64,000 nt of DNA from JABDCI01 sp964475835 (lineage in GTDB: Bacteria; Verrucomicrobiota; Verrucomicrobiia; JABWAM01). The position numbers were made by a program, and so were the translations under genes. This document shows, piece by piece, positions 42,507 to 51,567 of the stretch. The notes under the pieces were generated by a model, which saw nothing but the letters and a program-made list of their open reading frames with translations, was not told the DNA's origin and made no database searches. The first letter of the stretch is position 1. Every line of letters begins with the position of its first letter. The DNA lies in assembly GCA_964475835.1 (NCBI GenBank), contig CAYYYL010000001.1:62001-126000 (forward strand). Reading direction: 5' to 3'.

Positions 42507-45470
42507 GTGGGGGCCTTCCTTAAACTCTGGTGGAAGGAATGCATGGGGGTGGGTGTCTTCCTATTTGGATGTCTCGTCCTCCCGCTCGCATCTGCAGATG
42601 ATTTTTTCTGGACCAATACGTCCCCGGACGATTTCACTAACGCAAACAATTGGGTGACCAATGGTCTCTCCGTCACGGTGTCTCCGGGCGGTAGTGACAA
42701 TGCGGATTTTACCAATAACGCGACCTACACCGTCAATTGGACCGTGGGCGTCACCAACGCCAACGCATTTATTAATCCTCTGGGAGGGATGATCACCCAA
42801 GCCATGGGGGCCTCCACTTGGTTGGTAACCAACAGCTACATCGTGGGACAGACCGGTGGCAAAACGGGTTCCATCGCACACACAAGCGGGATCTTGGTTG
42901 TCACCAACAGCGCGGGAACGGCGTCCCTGATCATAGGACAGGCGGGACGTGGAGTCTATCACCTCACAGGAGGCACTCTGGTGGTGAATCATCTTTTTGC
43001 CACCAACGTCACCGCCTCAGATTTCAATTTTTCCTACGGCACACTGACGGTCAATGGCGACTCCATGGTCAGCAACGCAGCAACATCGTTTCTCATGGGC
43101 AACACTGCAGGAACAACCTCCACTGGGAATTTCAACGGGGGGATTTTTCAGATTCGAAATGCGTTTACAAAGATAGGTGCCGTGGCTGGCAGTACTGCCA
43201 TCGTCAATGTGATCGGGAGCACCACCGTTTTCAGTAATGGAGATCTTTTTATCGGTGATACTGCCAAGGGGGCGAGATTGACGAGTACGAACGGAGCCCG
43301 CGTGATGGATCGGATCGGATCCATCGGTAATAGCAGTGGTTCGGACAATAATTCTGTGCTGATCAGCGACAATGGAACAGTTTGGACCAACTCAAGCAAC
43401 CTGATCCTCGGGAATTTTGGCTCGGGAAACTCCTTCTTCATCAGCAATGGTGCGGCGGTGTTTAGCACGGGTTTTGCCATGGGCTCCAATGGAACTTCCA
43501 GTAACAACACCATGGTTATCTATGGAAATAGTGCGGTATACACCTTCACTACGGTTGCCGAATTGGGATTTTCGGGTTCCAATAATTTGGCTTGGGTGAC
43601 AGGAACGAATGCTCTTTGGAAAAACGCAGCCCTACTGGACATTGGCCGTAATGGTTCTTTTAACCGTTTAGTTGTTTCAAACAGCGGAGTAGTGATCAGT
43701 GGAAATGGAACTAGTGGAGGAAGTATCGGTGTCACGGCAAGTGCCATTAGCAATTCCGCGGTGGTGACGGATGCAGGATCCTTTTGGACCAATAACGGAA
43801 GCCTTACTCTCGGAAGTGGGGCAGGCAGCACCTTGCTGATTACCAACGGGGGATCGGTGATCGTGACTAAGGCCGTTCAGGTGGACAACGGTTCGAAAAA
43901 TAATTCCATCTCGATTTACACAGGAAGCAAATTTTATTCAGGAGGAAATTCCAGTGTTGGAGTCAATAATACGAATAATTTCATACTGGTTTCCGGAAGC
44001 GGCGCAGTTTGGACCAATGGAGGTACATTAACCGTGGGATTTTTAGCAAACGCCTTAAGTAATAGGCTGACGATATCCGGAAGCGGCGTGGTGGCCAATT
44101 TCGCTGGAACCATAGGAAGTTCGTCGGGCGCCAATAGCAATTGGGTAGTGGTCACGGATTCAGGATCCGTCTGGTCCAATGTGGGTGGTTTATTTGTAGG
44201 AAAAAGTGGAGCCGGAAATTTTATGATAATCAGTAATGGTGCCAGTGTGGTCAGTACAACGGGGTTCATCAGCTCGGCCAGTTCTGGATCCAATAATTAT
44301 GCGGTTGTGACTGGAAACGGATCCATTTGGCAGAACCTCACGTCGCTCAACGTTGGAAGCAATTCTCTTTCCAGTGGAGCCTCCGCCTGGCTGACCGTTT
44401 TAAATGGGGGGACGGTGGAAGCGGATACCCTTCAAAGCGGATTTAATAGTTCGGGGTTCATCACGAACCAGAGTGGAATTTTTCAATTTATCAGCGCCAA
44501 TCCGACCGTAACCACCAATACGCCCAATTCCATTGTGTTGACGAATGGAGTGATCTCTTATCGAAATGTAACGGGAGCGGATATTTTCAATAGTCAGATT
44601 TCCAACATCGTCATTCAGGGGGCAAACACCTTCCGCCTTAACGCCTCCACCAATGCCTCGGTGGCTTCATACATGTTTGGAACCAACAACGGGAATCTTT
44701 ATCAACATCTCAGCCTCATTCATGGTTCCACCCGCTGGCAGAGCACCGCGTTCACCATGGGACCGGGCGGAATCTTCTTCATCTCCAACACCACCGCCAC
44801 GGTTTCAGGTCTTTTTACCAATAATGGTACGGTGAATGTTTTTGGAAGCCGGGTGACTTATGAGGGACCTGTGGTGGTATCCGGGGCCTACCTAAGTGAT
44901 CCCTCGACCAATATTTTCTCCACCAATGTCATCATCACCTCCTCCGGTTACATTCAGGCAGCAGCCGGGGATGTGTATCAGTTTGAACGGGATTTTAGCA
45001 ACCAATCGACCCAAAGCAATCTCTTCAACATGAGTAGCGCCATTGCAGTCTTCACCAATTCTGCTGGAGAACATGTTTTTGACATGACAGGCAGTTCCGC
45101 CCTGGATCGTGGCACCAACGGAATTTTTTCGATCAATGATGTGACGAATAATTTTGCGATCGGAACATTGATTGTTGCAGGCGTGGGGGACACGCTGCGT
45201 GTGACCGGAGCGGTCAACAACTCCCTCTATGTCAGTGCCCTCGATCTTGGTGGCCTCGCGAACACCAACCATCTCGTCACCGACGTGAATGTTTATTACG
45301 ACGGCAATCTCGCCGCCAATTCCTATCTGAACAAGGCTTCCTACGACCTTCCCGGAGCCGGCATGCTCATCCCCTACGGAGTGCCAGAACCTGCGATCCT
45401 CCTATGGATCACGGCGGGCTTGATTGGAGCCATAAAAAGTCGTCGGGGGTCGATTATTATGATGCGGTGA
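42507..45470 (+). CDS. PEP-CTERM protein with beta-helix passenger repeats (copy 1)
   Basis: 987 aa. Signal peptide at about 1-30 (core GVGVFLFGCLVLPLASA-DD); start GTG 42507, with ATG 42543 (AAGGA 5 bp before it) as alternative. The mature protein opens with FFWTNTSPDDFTNANNW, common at the front of such proteins, then tandem rungs of about 25 residues with the patterns SGSxWTN, LTVGxxGxxN and ISNGGxV, rich in Gly, Ser, Asn and Thr and nearly free of Lys, Arg and Cys; a right-handed beta-helix is likely. It ends VPEPAILLWITAGLIGAIKS plus Arg: a PEP-CTERM sorting signal, to be cut by an exosortase/archaeosortase-type enzyme not in this window. It is paralogous to the protein at 54042-58511. 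The stop lies 14 bp inside the convergent acnA gene. Confidence 0.85.
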   Translation: MGAFLKLWWKECMGVGVFLFGCLVLPLASADDFFWTNTSPDDFTNANNWVTNGLSVTVSPGGSDNADFTNNATYTVNWTVGVTNANAFINPLGGMITQAMGASTWLVTNSYIVGQTGGKTGSIAHTSGILVVTNSAGTASLIIGQAGRGVYHLTGGTLVVNHLFATNVTASDFNFSYGTLTVNGDSMVSNAATSFLMGNTAGTTSTGNFNGGIFQIRNAFTKIGAVAGSTAIVNVIGSTTVFSNGDLFIGDTAKGARLTSTNGARVMDRIGSIGNSSGSDNNSVLISDNGTVWTNSSNLILGNFGSGNSFFISNGAAVFSTGFAMGSNGTSSNNTMVIYGNSAVYTFTTVAELGFSGSNNLAWVTGTNALWKNAALLDIGRNGSFNRLVVSNSGVVISGNGTSGGSIGVTASAISNSAVVTDAGSFWTNNGSLTLGSGAGSTLLITNGGSVIVTKAVQVDNGSKNNSISIYTGSKFYSGGNSSVGVNNTNNFILVSGSGAVWTNGGTLTVGFLANALSNRLTISGSGVVANFAGTIGSSSGANSNWVVVTDSGSVWSNVGGLFVGKSGAGNFMIISNGASVVSTTGFISSASSGSNNYAVVTGNGSIWQNLTSLNVGSNSLSSGASAWLTVLNGGTVEADTLQSGFNSSGFITNQSGIFQFISANPTVTTNTPNSIVLTNGVISYRNVTGADIFNSQISNIVIQGANTFRLNASTNASVASYMFGTNNGNLYQHLSLIHGSTRWQSTAFTMGPGGIFFISNTTATVSGLFTNNGTVNVFGSRVTYEGPVVVSGAYLSDPSTNIFSTNVIITSSGYIQAAAGDVYQFERDFSNQSTQSNLFNMSSAIAVFTNSAGEHVFDMTGSSALDRGTNGIFSINDVTNNFAIGTLIVAGVGDTLRVTGAVNNSLYVSALDLGGLANTNHLVTDVNVYYDGNLAANSYLNKASYDLPGAGMLIPYGVPEPAILLWITAGLIGAIKSRRGSIIMMR

Positions 45471-48162
45471 GCAGTTGTCTCAACACATACGGCAGAATGC
45501 CGCCGTGTTGATAGTAATCGATTTCGATTGGGGTATCGATGCGAAGGAGGACGGGGACCTTCTCTTCTTTTCCATCGGCACGATGGATGACGAGAGTAAC
45601 TTCCTGCATCGGTTTGATCGCCGCTGAAAGACCAAGCACATCGAAAACTTCGCTTCCGTCGAGCGCGAGGGTTTGACCCGTGACGCCCTCCTTGAATTGC
45701 AAGGGAAGCACGCCCATGCCGACCAGATTGGAACGATGGATGCGTTCAAAGCTCCGGGCGATGACAGCCTTCACTCCGAGCAGGCGCGTGCCCTTCGCCG
45801 CCCAATCCCGAGAGCTGCCGGTGCCGTATTCCTGGCCCGCGATGATGATCAACGGGGTTTTCTGTTCGATGTAACGCATCGCGGCGTCAAAAATGGGCAT
45901 TGTTTCGCCGGAAGGCATCAGTTTGGTCACCCCCCCTTCGATGCCGGGCACCATGAGATTTTTGATGCGCACGTTCGCGAATGTACCGCGTGTCATCACA
46001 CGGTCATTTCCACGGCGGGACCCATAGCTGTTGAAGTCCTCGGCGGTGACGCCGTTCTCAACGAGATATTTTCCAGCGGGAGAGCTCTTTTTGATGCTGC
46101 CCGCGGGGGAGATATGATCCGTGGTGACGGAATCGCCGAAGATTCCCAGTGCACGCGCACCCTTGATCTCGGTGATGGAGCCCGGTTGCATGGAGAAGTC
46201 GGTGAAGAACGGCGGCTCCTGGATGTAGGTCGAAGTGCTGTCCCACACGTAAACGTCGCCCTGGGAGGAGGGGATTTCATTCCATTTAGGATTCTGCTCT
46301 GCAAAATCCTTGTAGAGTTTGCGAAACACCTCGGGTTTCAAGGCATGCTGCATCTGGTCGCGAACCTCGGCCAGAGTGGGCCAGAGGTCCTTCAGATAGA
46401 CGTCCTTCCCATCCTTTCCCCTGCCAATCGGTTCCTGGGTCAGGTCGATGTTCACCCGCCCGGCCAGAGCGAAGGCGACGACGAGAGGGGGTGACATCAG
46501 GAAGTTGGCCTTCACGTTGGGATGCACGCGTGCTTCGAAGTTTCGGTTGCCGGAAAGGACCGACGCGGCGATGAAGTCGTTGCGCGTGACCACTTCCTCG
46601 ATCTTCGCTTCAAGAGGGCCGGAATTTCCGATGCAGGTGGTGCAGCCGTAGCCCACGATTTGAAATCCGAGTTGATCGAGGTAGGGCTGCAGGTTTGTTT
46701 TCTGCAAATAGTCGGTTACCACACGTGACCCGGGCGCGAGCGAGGTTTTCACCGCGGGATGGACGCTCAGGCCGCGATCCACGGCTTTTTTCGCAAGCAG
46801 GCCGGCTGCAAGCATGACAGAGGGATTGCTTGTGTTCGTGCAACTCGTAATGGCGGCAATCAGGACGCTGCCGTGGCCGATTTCCGCCGAAGGCGTGCGT
46901 CCATTGACGGACTCTTTTTTTGAAAGATCGGCGGCCGCTTTGCCGTAACCATTTTCGGTGACGGGCTTCTGGAAAAGATCGGTGAAGGTATCCTTTAGTT
47001 TCGGAAGATCGATGCGATCCTGCGGACGTTTCGGCCCTGCCACGCTCGGTGCGATCGTGGAAAGATCGAGTTCGATGTCGGTGGAGTAGTCGATCTCCCC
47101 CTTCTTCGGGATGCCAAAGAGCCCCTGTGCGCGATAGTAGTTCTCGTAAAGTTTGCAATGCTCCTCGGACCGGCCGGTGGCTGCGAGATATCGGACGGAT
47201 TCGGCGTCGATGGGGAAGAAACCCATCGTGGCGCCGTATTCGGGAGCCATGTTGGCGATCGTGGCTCGATCCACGACCGGCAGGGCCTCAGCGCCCGGAC
47301 CATAAAATTCCACAAACTTGCCCACCACCTTTGCCTTGCGAAGGAGTTGCGTGACGGCGAGGGCGAGATCCGTGGCGGTGGCGCCTTCGCTCAGTTTTCC
47401 CGTGAGGTGAACACCCACGACATCGGGAGTGAGGAAATAGACGGGCTGGCCGAGCATGCCAGCTTCAGCCTCGATGCCCCCGACGCCCCAGCCGACGATA
47501 CCGAGTCCGTTGATCATGGTGGTGTGTGAATCCGTGCCGACAAGAGTGTCCGGATAGTAGACCTCGTTTTTCTCAAGCACCCCTTTGGCGAGGTATTCCA
47601 GATTCACCTGATGAACAATACCAATGCCAGGCGGCACCACTTTGAAGGTTTCGAATGCCTGCATACCCCACTTGAGAAATTGATAGCGTTCGCGATTGCG
47701 TTGGAATTCAAGATCCAGGTTTTTGCGCAATGCATCCGCGGATCCGGCAAAATCCACCTGTACCGAGTGATCGACCACAAGATCCACGGGCACGAGGGGC
47801 TCGATCACCTTGGGGTTCTTTTTGAAACGCGAGACTGCCGAGCGCATGGCTGCGAGGTCGACCAGGAGAGGGACCCCGGTAAAGTCCTGCAACACAATGC
47901 GAGCCACGACAAACGGAATTTCCTCGGTGCGGGTTGCCTTGGCTCCCCAGTTTGCGAGGGAGCGAACATCCTTTTCCGAAATCTTTTTCCCATCACAATT
48001 TCTCAGCACCGCTTCCAGGACGAGGCGGATGCTGACGGGAAGGCGGCGAATGGGGCCAACCCCGGCCTTTTCGAGTTGGGGAAGGGAGTAGAGCTTTCCG
48101 GGTTTTCCGGTGCCGGTGTCAAACGTGGTGAGGGTGTTGAAAAGAGTATGGAGCGTGCTCAT
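45457..48162 (-). CDS. acnA: Aconitate hydratase A
   Basis: TCA-cycle enzyme interconverting citrate and isocitrate with a [4Fe-4S] cluster. 901 aa, the normal length of the AcnA/IRP1 class. Cluster ligands lie in ITSCTNTSNPSV and GCTTCIGNSGPL. Other landmarks are GTDSHTTMINGLGIVGWGVGG, NLVGMGVLPLQF and QEYGTGSSRDWAAKG. ATG 48162 is chosen: a TATATT -10-like sequence at 48178-48183 would place the transcript start after the earlier ATGs. It overlaps PEP-CTERM protein 1 by 14 bp tail to tail. Confidence 0.95.
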   Translation of the reverse strand: MSTLHTLFNTLTTFDTGTGKPGKLYSLPQLEKAGVGPIRRLPVSIRLVLEAVLRNCDGKKISEKDVRSLANWGAKATRTEEIPFVVARIVLQDFTGVPLLVDLAAMRSAVSRFKKNPKVIEPLVPVDLVVDHSVQVDFAGSADALRKNLDLEFQRNRERYQFLKWGMQAFETFKVVPPGIGIVHQVNLEYLAKGVLEKNEVYYPDTLVGTDSHTTMINGLGIVGWGVGGIEAEAGMLGQPVYFLTPDVVGVHLTGKLSEGATATDLALAVTQLLRKAKVVGKFVEFYGPGAEALPVVDRATIANMAPEYGATMGFFPIDAESVRYLAATGRSEEHCKLYENYYRAQGLFGIPKKGEIDYSTDIELDLSTIAPSVAGPKRPQDRIDLPKLKDTFTDLFQKPVTENGYGKAAADLSKKESVNGRTPSAEIGHGSVLIAAITSCTNTSNPSVMLAAGLLAKKAVDRGLSVHPAVKTSLAPGSRVVTDYLQKTNLQPYLDQLGFQIVGYGCTTCIGNSGPLEAKIEEVVTRNDFIAASVLSGNRNFEARVHPNVKANFLMSPPLVVAFALAGRVNIDLTQEPIGRGKDGKDVYLKDLWPTLAEVRDQMQHALKPEVFRKLYKDFAEQNPKWNEIPSSQGDVYVWDSTSTYIQEPPFFTDFSMQPGSITEIKGARALGIFGDSVTTDHISPAGSIKKSSPAGKYLVENGVTAEDFNSYGSRRGNDRVMTRGTFANVRIKNLMVPGIEGGVTKLMPSGETMPIFDAAMRYIEQKTPLIIIAGQEYGTGSSRDWAAKGTRLLGVKAVIARSFERIHRSNLVGMGVLPLQFKEGVTGQTLALDGSEVFDVLGLSAAIKPMQEVTLVIHRADGKEEKVPVLLRIDTPIEIDYYQHGGILPYVLRQLLTAS

Positions 48163-48257
48163 GGGTATTAAAGGCATAATATACCGTTCCTCCAACAGGA
48201 AGCGCCACCCATTTTGTGCGATGGTCCGGCATCGCCATCCCAGTAATCAGACGGGAA

Positions 48258-48680
48258 TCAGACGTCGATGACCCGCCCGCGTTCGGTGCCCGGGGGATGT
48301 TCCACCTGGGATGTCGCGGCGGGAGGGGGGCGGGGTGGGGCGGTCGCTTCGACGCGTTTCAACACCATCATGACGATGCTGATGATCAGGCTGCCTCCCA
48401 TCGCACTCCACCATCCATTGACGACGAACCCATTCACCATGTTGGACGCGAGAAGAAGGAGAAGGCTATTGATTCCCCAGGTAAACAATCCAAAGGTGAT
48501 GAGCAGCAACGGCAGACTGAGGATCATGAGCAGGGGCTTGAGAAGGGCATTGAGCAGTCCTAGAACAAGGGAAGCCATCAGGAGCGCCCGGATGTTCGTG
48601 TAGTACATTCCGGGGACGATGAACGCGGCGACCATGACAGCGACCGTGGTTGTGACCCAGCGTATGAGGAATGATCTCAT
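48258..48680 (-). CDS. Phage-holin family 4 / YvlD-like membrane protein
   Basis: 140 aa from ATG 48680. Four membrane helices: FLIRWVTTTVAVMVAAFIVPG, ALLMASLVLGLLNALLKPLLM with ILSLPLLLITFGLF, then INSLLLLLASNMV and SLIISIVMMVL. The LNALLKPLL...LPLLLITFGLF core marks this family (DUF/YvlD), common in bacterial chromosomes and not a sign of a prophage. The C-terminal tail is Pro-rich. It is divergent from mrp, and the two share a 150-bp intergenic region. Function unknown. Confidence 0.8.
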   Translation of the reverse strand: MRSFLIRWVTTTVAVMVAAFIVPGMYYTNIRALLMASLVLGLLNALLKPLLMILSLPLLLITFGLFTWGINSLLLLLASNMVNGFVVNGWWSAMGGSLIISIVMMVLKRVEATAPPRPPPAATSQVEHPPGTERGRVIDV

Positions 48681-48832
48681 GATATAATGTGCGTTTTCCC
48701 TGCAGAACCCTCGCTTGCCATAATGTGGCACAGTCGTCCCCCGCTGTGAATCCAATTCACGACCCCCACCCGTGCGTGATTGGGCATATGTTTCCATACT
48801 TCGCCTTGCCGGATGGGCCAACAGGCGGCACA

Positions 48833-49870
48833 ATGGTTGTTATGCCATTGACGGAAAATCAAATTCTCGACGCTCTCCGGAAGGTCAGATTTCCCGGATA
48901 CAGCCGCGACATTGTTTCGTTTGGCCTGGTGAAGCAGATTTCGATTCAAGGGGATGCATGCGAGGTGACGATGTCCCTCACCACCTCGGAACCCAAGGTG
49001 GCGGAGCCGATCAAGAAAGAGAGCGAGCAGGTTCTGCAAAAGGTTCCCGGTCTGGTGAGAGCGACTGTGACGATTCATCTTCAGGCTGCGGCTCCGGCTG
49101 TGTCGACCAGCGCTCAACTCCCCGGTGTGAAACATGTGGTGGCGGTCGCAAGCGGGAAGGGGGGGGTGGGCAAATCGACGGTGTCGGTGAATCTTGCCAT
49201 TGCTCTGGCCCAGACGGGAGCGCGCGTGGGTTTGCTGGATTGTGACATTTTTGGACCCAGCATTCCGTTGATGATGAATGTCCACACCCAGCCCACCGCC
49301 GAGGGCGACAAGCTAAATCCGCTCGCAAACTATGGGGTCAAATTGATGAGCATGGGATTTCTTGTGGATGCGAATTCCCCGGTGATCTGGCGCGGCCCCA
49401 TGATTACGCGCACGGTCCAGCAGTTCATCCACAATGTGGTTTGGGGTGAGCTTGATTTTCTCGTCATCGATTTGCCGCCGGGCACGGGCGATACTCAACT
49501 TTCCCTGTGCCAGACGATTCCCCTCACCGGCGCAGTGATGGTGACGACTCCCCAGGAGGTTGCCCTCATCGACGTGCGCAAGGCTGTGGGGATGTTCGAA
49601 AAGGTGAATGTTCCCATCCTGGGCATCGTGGAAAACATGAGTTACTTCCTCTGTCCCAGCGATCAAAAGCGGTATGACATTTTTGGCACCGGAGGGGGGC
49701 AGAAGGAAGCGGATCGGTTGAAAGTTCCCCTCTTGGGACAGATTCCGATCGAAATGGCTGTGCGCGAGGGCGGCGACAAGGGGGTCCCCTTGATGGTGAG
49801 CGCCCCCAACTCCGTTTCTGGAAAGGCGTTTGTACAAACCGCGGAAACCTTGCGGCGACGATTGCCATGA
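48833..49870 (+). CDS. mrp: Mrp/ApbC-type P-loop ATPase, Fe-S cluster carrier
   Basis: 345 aa from ATG 48833 (or 48842). N-terminal MIP18/DUF59 domain (about 8-85), then a ParA-like ATPase with P-loop SGKGGVGKST at about 108-117, switch I LLDCDIFGPSIP, switch II DFLVIDLPPGTGD, and ENMSYFLCPSDQKRYDIFG. Mrp proteins carry and transfer Fe-S clusters using a CxxC near the C-terminus. Here the first Cys is present but the second is Asp (CPSD), so cluster binding may be altered. A SufT-like gene follows after a palindromic repeat. The longer frame to 48689 is rejected. Confidence 0.9.
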   Translation: MVVMPLTENQILDALRKVRFPGYSRDIVSFGLVKQISIQGDACEVTMSLTTSEPKVAEPIKKESEQVLQKVPGLVRATVTIHLQAAAPAVSTSAQLPGVKHVVAVASGKGGVGKSTVSVNLAIALAQTGARVGLLDCDIFGPSIPLMMNVHTQPTAEGDKLNPLANYGVKLMSMGFLVDANSPVIWRGPMITRTVQQFIHNVVWGELDFLVIDLPPGTGDTQLSLCQTIPLTGAVMVTTPQEVALIDVRKAVGMFEKVNVPILGIVENMSYFLCPSDQKRYDIFGTGGGQKEADRLKVPLLGQIPIEMAVREGGDKGVPLMVSAPNSVSGKAFVQTAETLRRRLP

Positions 49871-49896
49871 ATCATCTAGTGAGCAGACTGGTTTTT

Positions 49897-49957
49897 GGAG
49901 AGCCACGCTCCGTCGTGGCCTTAGGTCTTATTCGGCCACGACGGAGCCTGGCCCTCC
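49897..49957. repeat. Palindromic repeat between mrp and the sufT-like gene
   Basis: Left arm 49897-49920 and right arm 49934-49957 share GCCACGCTCCGTCGTGGCC versus its near complement GGCCACGACGGAGCCTGGC, with a 13-bp loop. It ends 25 bp before the next start codon. It could form a hairpin in the joint transcript, but no T-tract follows, so I do not call it a terminator. Confidence 0.75.
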
Positions 49958-49982
49958 AGGATTCCACAAATCAAAGATAAAA

Positions 49983-50309
49983 ATGAATTCCGATTCCAAT
50001 TCCTCTGAGCTGACACTCGAACAGATTTACACCGCATTGAAGCAATGTTTCGACCCCGAAGTGCCGGTTAACATCGTCGACCTCGGGCTCGTCTACGACA
50101 TTCAGATCGATGATGCGCGGAAGGTCGCCGTCAAGATGACGCTTACCACCCCGGGGTGCAGCATGGGCGGGTCCATTTCGCAGGATGCGCGCAACAAGAT
50201 TATGCAGGTTCCGGGTGTCAAGGACGCCTCGGTGGAGATCGTCTGGGATCCGCCCTGGAGCCAGCACATGATTTCTGAGGACGGACGCAAGCGCCTCGGC
50301 ATGGCTTAA
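49983..50309 (+). CDS. MIP18-family (DUF59) Fe-S assembly protein, SufT-like
   Basis: 108 aa. The whole protein is one MIP18 domain: CFDPEVPVNIVDLGLVYDIQ with the DPE motif, KMTLTTPGCSMGGSI carrying the conserved reactive Cys, and VEIVWDPPWSQHMIS with GRKRLGM at the end. This matches SufT/PaaD-like proteins that help place Fe-S clusters. It lies 112 bp after mrp, whose N-terminus has the same fold, so the two are probably partners. The frame to 49830 crosses the palindromic repeat and is rejected. Confidence 0.85.
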   Translation: MNSDSNSSELTLEQIYTALKQCFDPEVPVNIVDLGLVYDIQIDDARKVAVKMTLTTPGCSMGGSISQDARNKIMQVPGVKDASVEIVWDPPWSQHMISEDGRKRLGMA

Positions 50310-50348
50310 ACGCAGTTGAAAACTTTCTGAAAAATTCGGAAGGCTTGC

Positions 50349-51224
50349 CTACGGTAATCGTATTCCGTTTTGAAGCAGGACCAGATATCCGTAGAGGACG
50401 GGTGCGCTGAAAAGCAGACTGTCGATCAGATCCAGGGCACCGCCGATTCCGGGGACAAGGCCTCCGGAATCTTTCACGCCGGTCTGGCGCTTAAGGAGCG
50501 ATTCTGCAAGATCACCGACCATCCCCGCGATGCTCAGGAGCACCCCGAGGACAATCGAATCGACCAGGCGAAACCCCGTGGAAGCGATGCGGGGCTCGAT
50601 GTACTTGAATGCAATCACAGAGGCCATCACGGAAATCACAACACCTCCCGCGAAACCCTCCCATGTCTTGTTCGGGGAAATCCGGGGCACGGCCTTGTGT
50701 CGTCCAATGAGGCGTCCCGTGATATACGCTCCGATGTCGCAGAACTTGGTCACCACCACTAGATAGAAGATGAAAAGCCATCCGGGCCCCAGATCCTTGT
50801 CATTGACGTAGAAGAAAAATTTGATTTTTGGAAAGAAGTTGAAAAGGCACGACACATAGACGACCCCCAGAAACGTGTGGGCGATCGTTTGAATGGCCCG
50901 GGTATTTTCGGTGACGAACAGCTGTCGGGTGAAGAGGATCAGGAAAAAGCTTACAAGCAGGACAATTTCGATCGTGTTCGCGAACTGGGCGTGGCCATTG
51001 GCGGCGGATCCCCAGACGCTGATGCTGACGATAAGTCCGGTGAAAAGCCCCCATCGCCGAAGATTCGGAAGGCCGCCCTTTTCGAGCATCGCGTGATATT
51101 CCCCGAGAGCAATCGTGCTGATGACGCAGCAGACGATGGCCGACCACAGGGTTCCGAGGTAGAAGAGCACGCACAACAGCCCGCTCCAAAGGAGGATCGA
51201 ACTGAATAGGCGTTTGGCGAACAT
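50349..51224 (-). CDS. cdsA: Phosphatidate cytidylyltransferase
   Basis: Makes CDP-diacylglycerol from CTP and phosphatidic acid for phospholipid synthesis in the inner membrane. 291 aa from ATG 51224, with about eight membrane helices. The C-terminal signature is complete: ISPNKTWEGFAGGVV, GMVGDLAESLLKRQ, VKDSGGLVPGIGGALDLIDS. The frame beyond 51224 lacks features. uppS lies upstream in the same direction, as in many bacteria, but 343 bp of repeat DNA have come between them. Confidence 0.92.
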   Translation of the reverse strand: MFAKRLFSSILLWSGLLCVLFYLGTLWSAIVCCVISTIALGEYHAMLEKGGLPNLRRWGLFTGLIVSISVWGSAANGHAQFANTIEIVLLVSFFLILFTRQLFVTENTRAIQTIAHTFLGVVYVSCLFNFFPKIKFFFYVNDKDLGPGWLFIFYLVVVTKFCDIGAYITGRLIGRHKAVPRISPNKTWEGFAGGVVISVMASVIAFKYIEPRIASTGFRLVDSIVLGVLLSIAGMVGDLAESLLKRQTGVKDSGGLVPGIGGALDLIDSLLFSAPVLYGYLVLLQNGIRLP

Positions 51225-51567
51225 GCTGCCAAGTCGTGTAAACGCCCGGGAGATACTTTTCAACTCCGAATGAAACCGGGGGAAGGGACTACAGCGCACG
51301 GAGTTGATGAATTAGGACCTCAAGAAATCAGGAACGGAAGCAGCACGGAGAAACCACAGATTTACACAGATTGACGCAGATTAAAAAACCGGAGCGAAAA
51401 CCTTGCCGATGCAGCATTGCTGCATCGGCAATCTGTCAACGCTGAAAATCTGCGGTAATCTGTGGATTCTTCTGTTTCCACTCAGGTCTGCGTTCTCTGT
51501 AGTTAAATCTCCCTTCGCTTTCCTCTGTGTCCTCTGTGATCTGTGGTTCATTTTTTCTGATTCATCC
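51225..51567. repeat. Gene-free stretch with palindromic element (copy 2, AGATT type)
   Basis: The element at 51352-51466 matches that at 21286-21405: left arm AACCACAGATTTACACAGAT, then a central hairpin at 51403-51431 with 13-bp arms and a 3-nt loop, then right arm AATCTGCGGTAATCTGTGG. The central hairpin differs from copy 1 at three bases, two of which form a changed but still complementary pair. A further short-period array around 51517-51548 (CTCTGTG-type units ending GATCTGTGGTT) follows. No gene is seen. Confidence 0.85.

Noticed and set aside
48258..48680. Prophage because of the holin-family protein
   Set aside because: This holin-like family is common in chromosomes, and no other phage gene is near.
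48683..48688. TATAAT as promoter of mrp
   Set aside because: No -35 stands at a proper distance, and the leader to the start at 48833 would be about 140 bp; left open.
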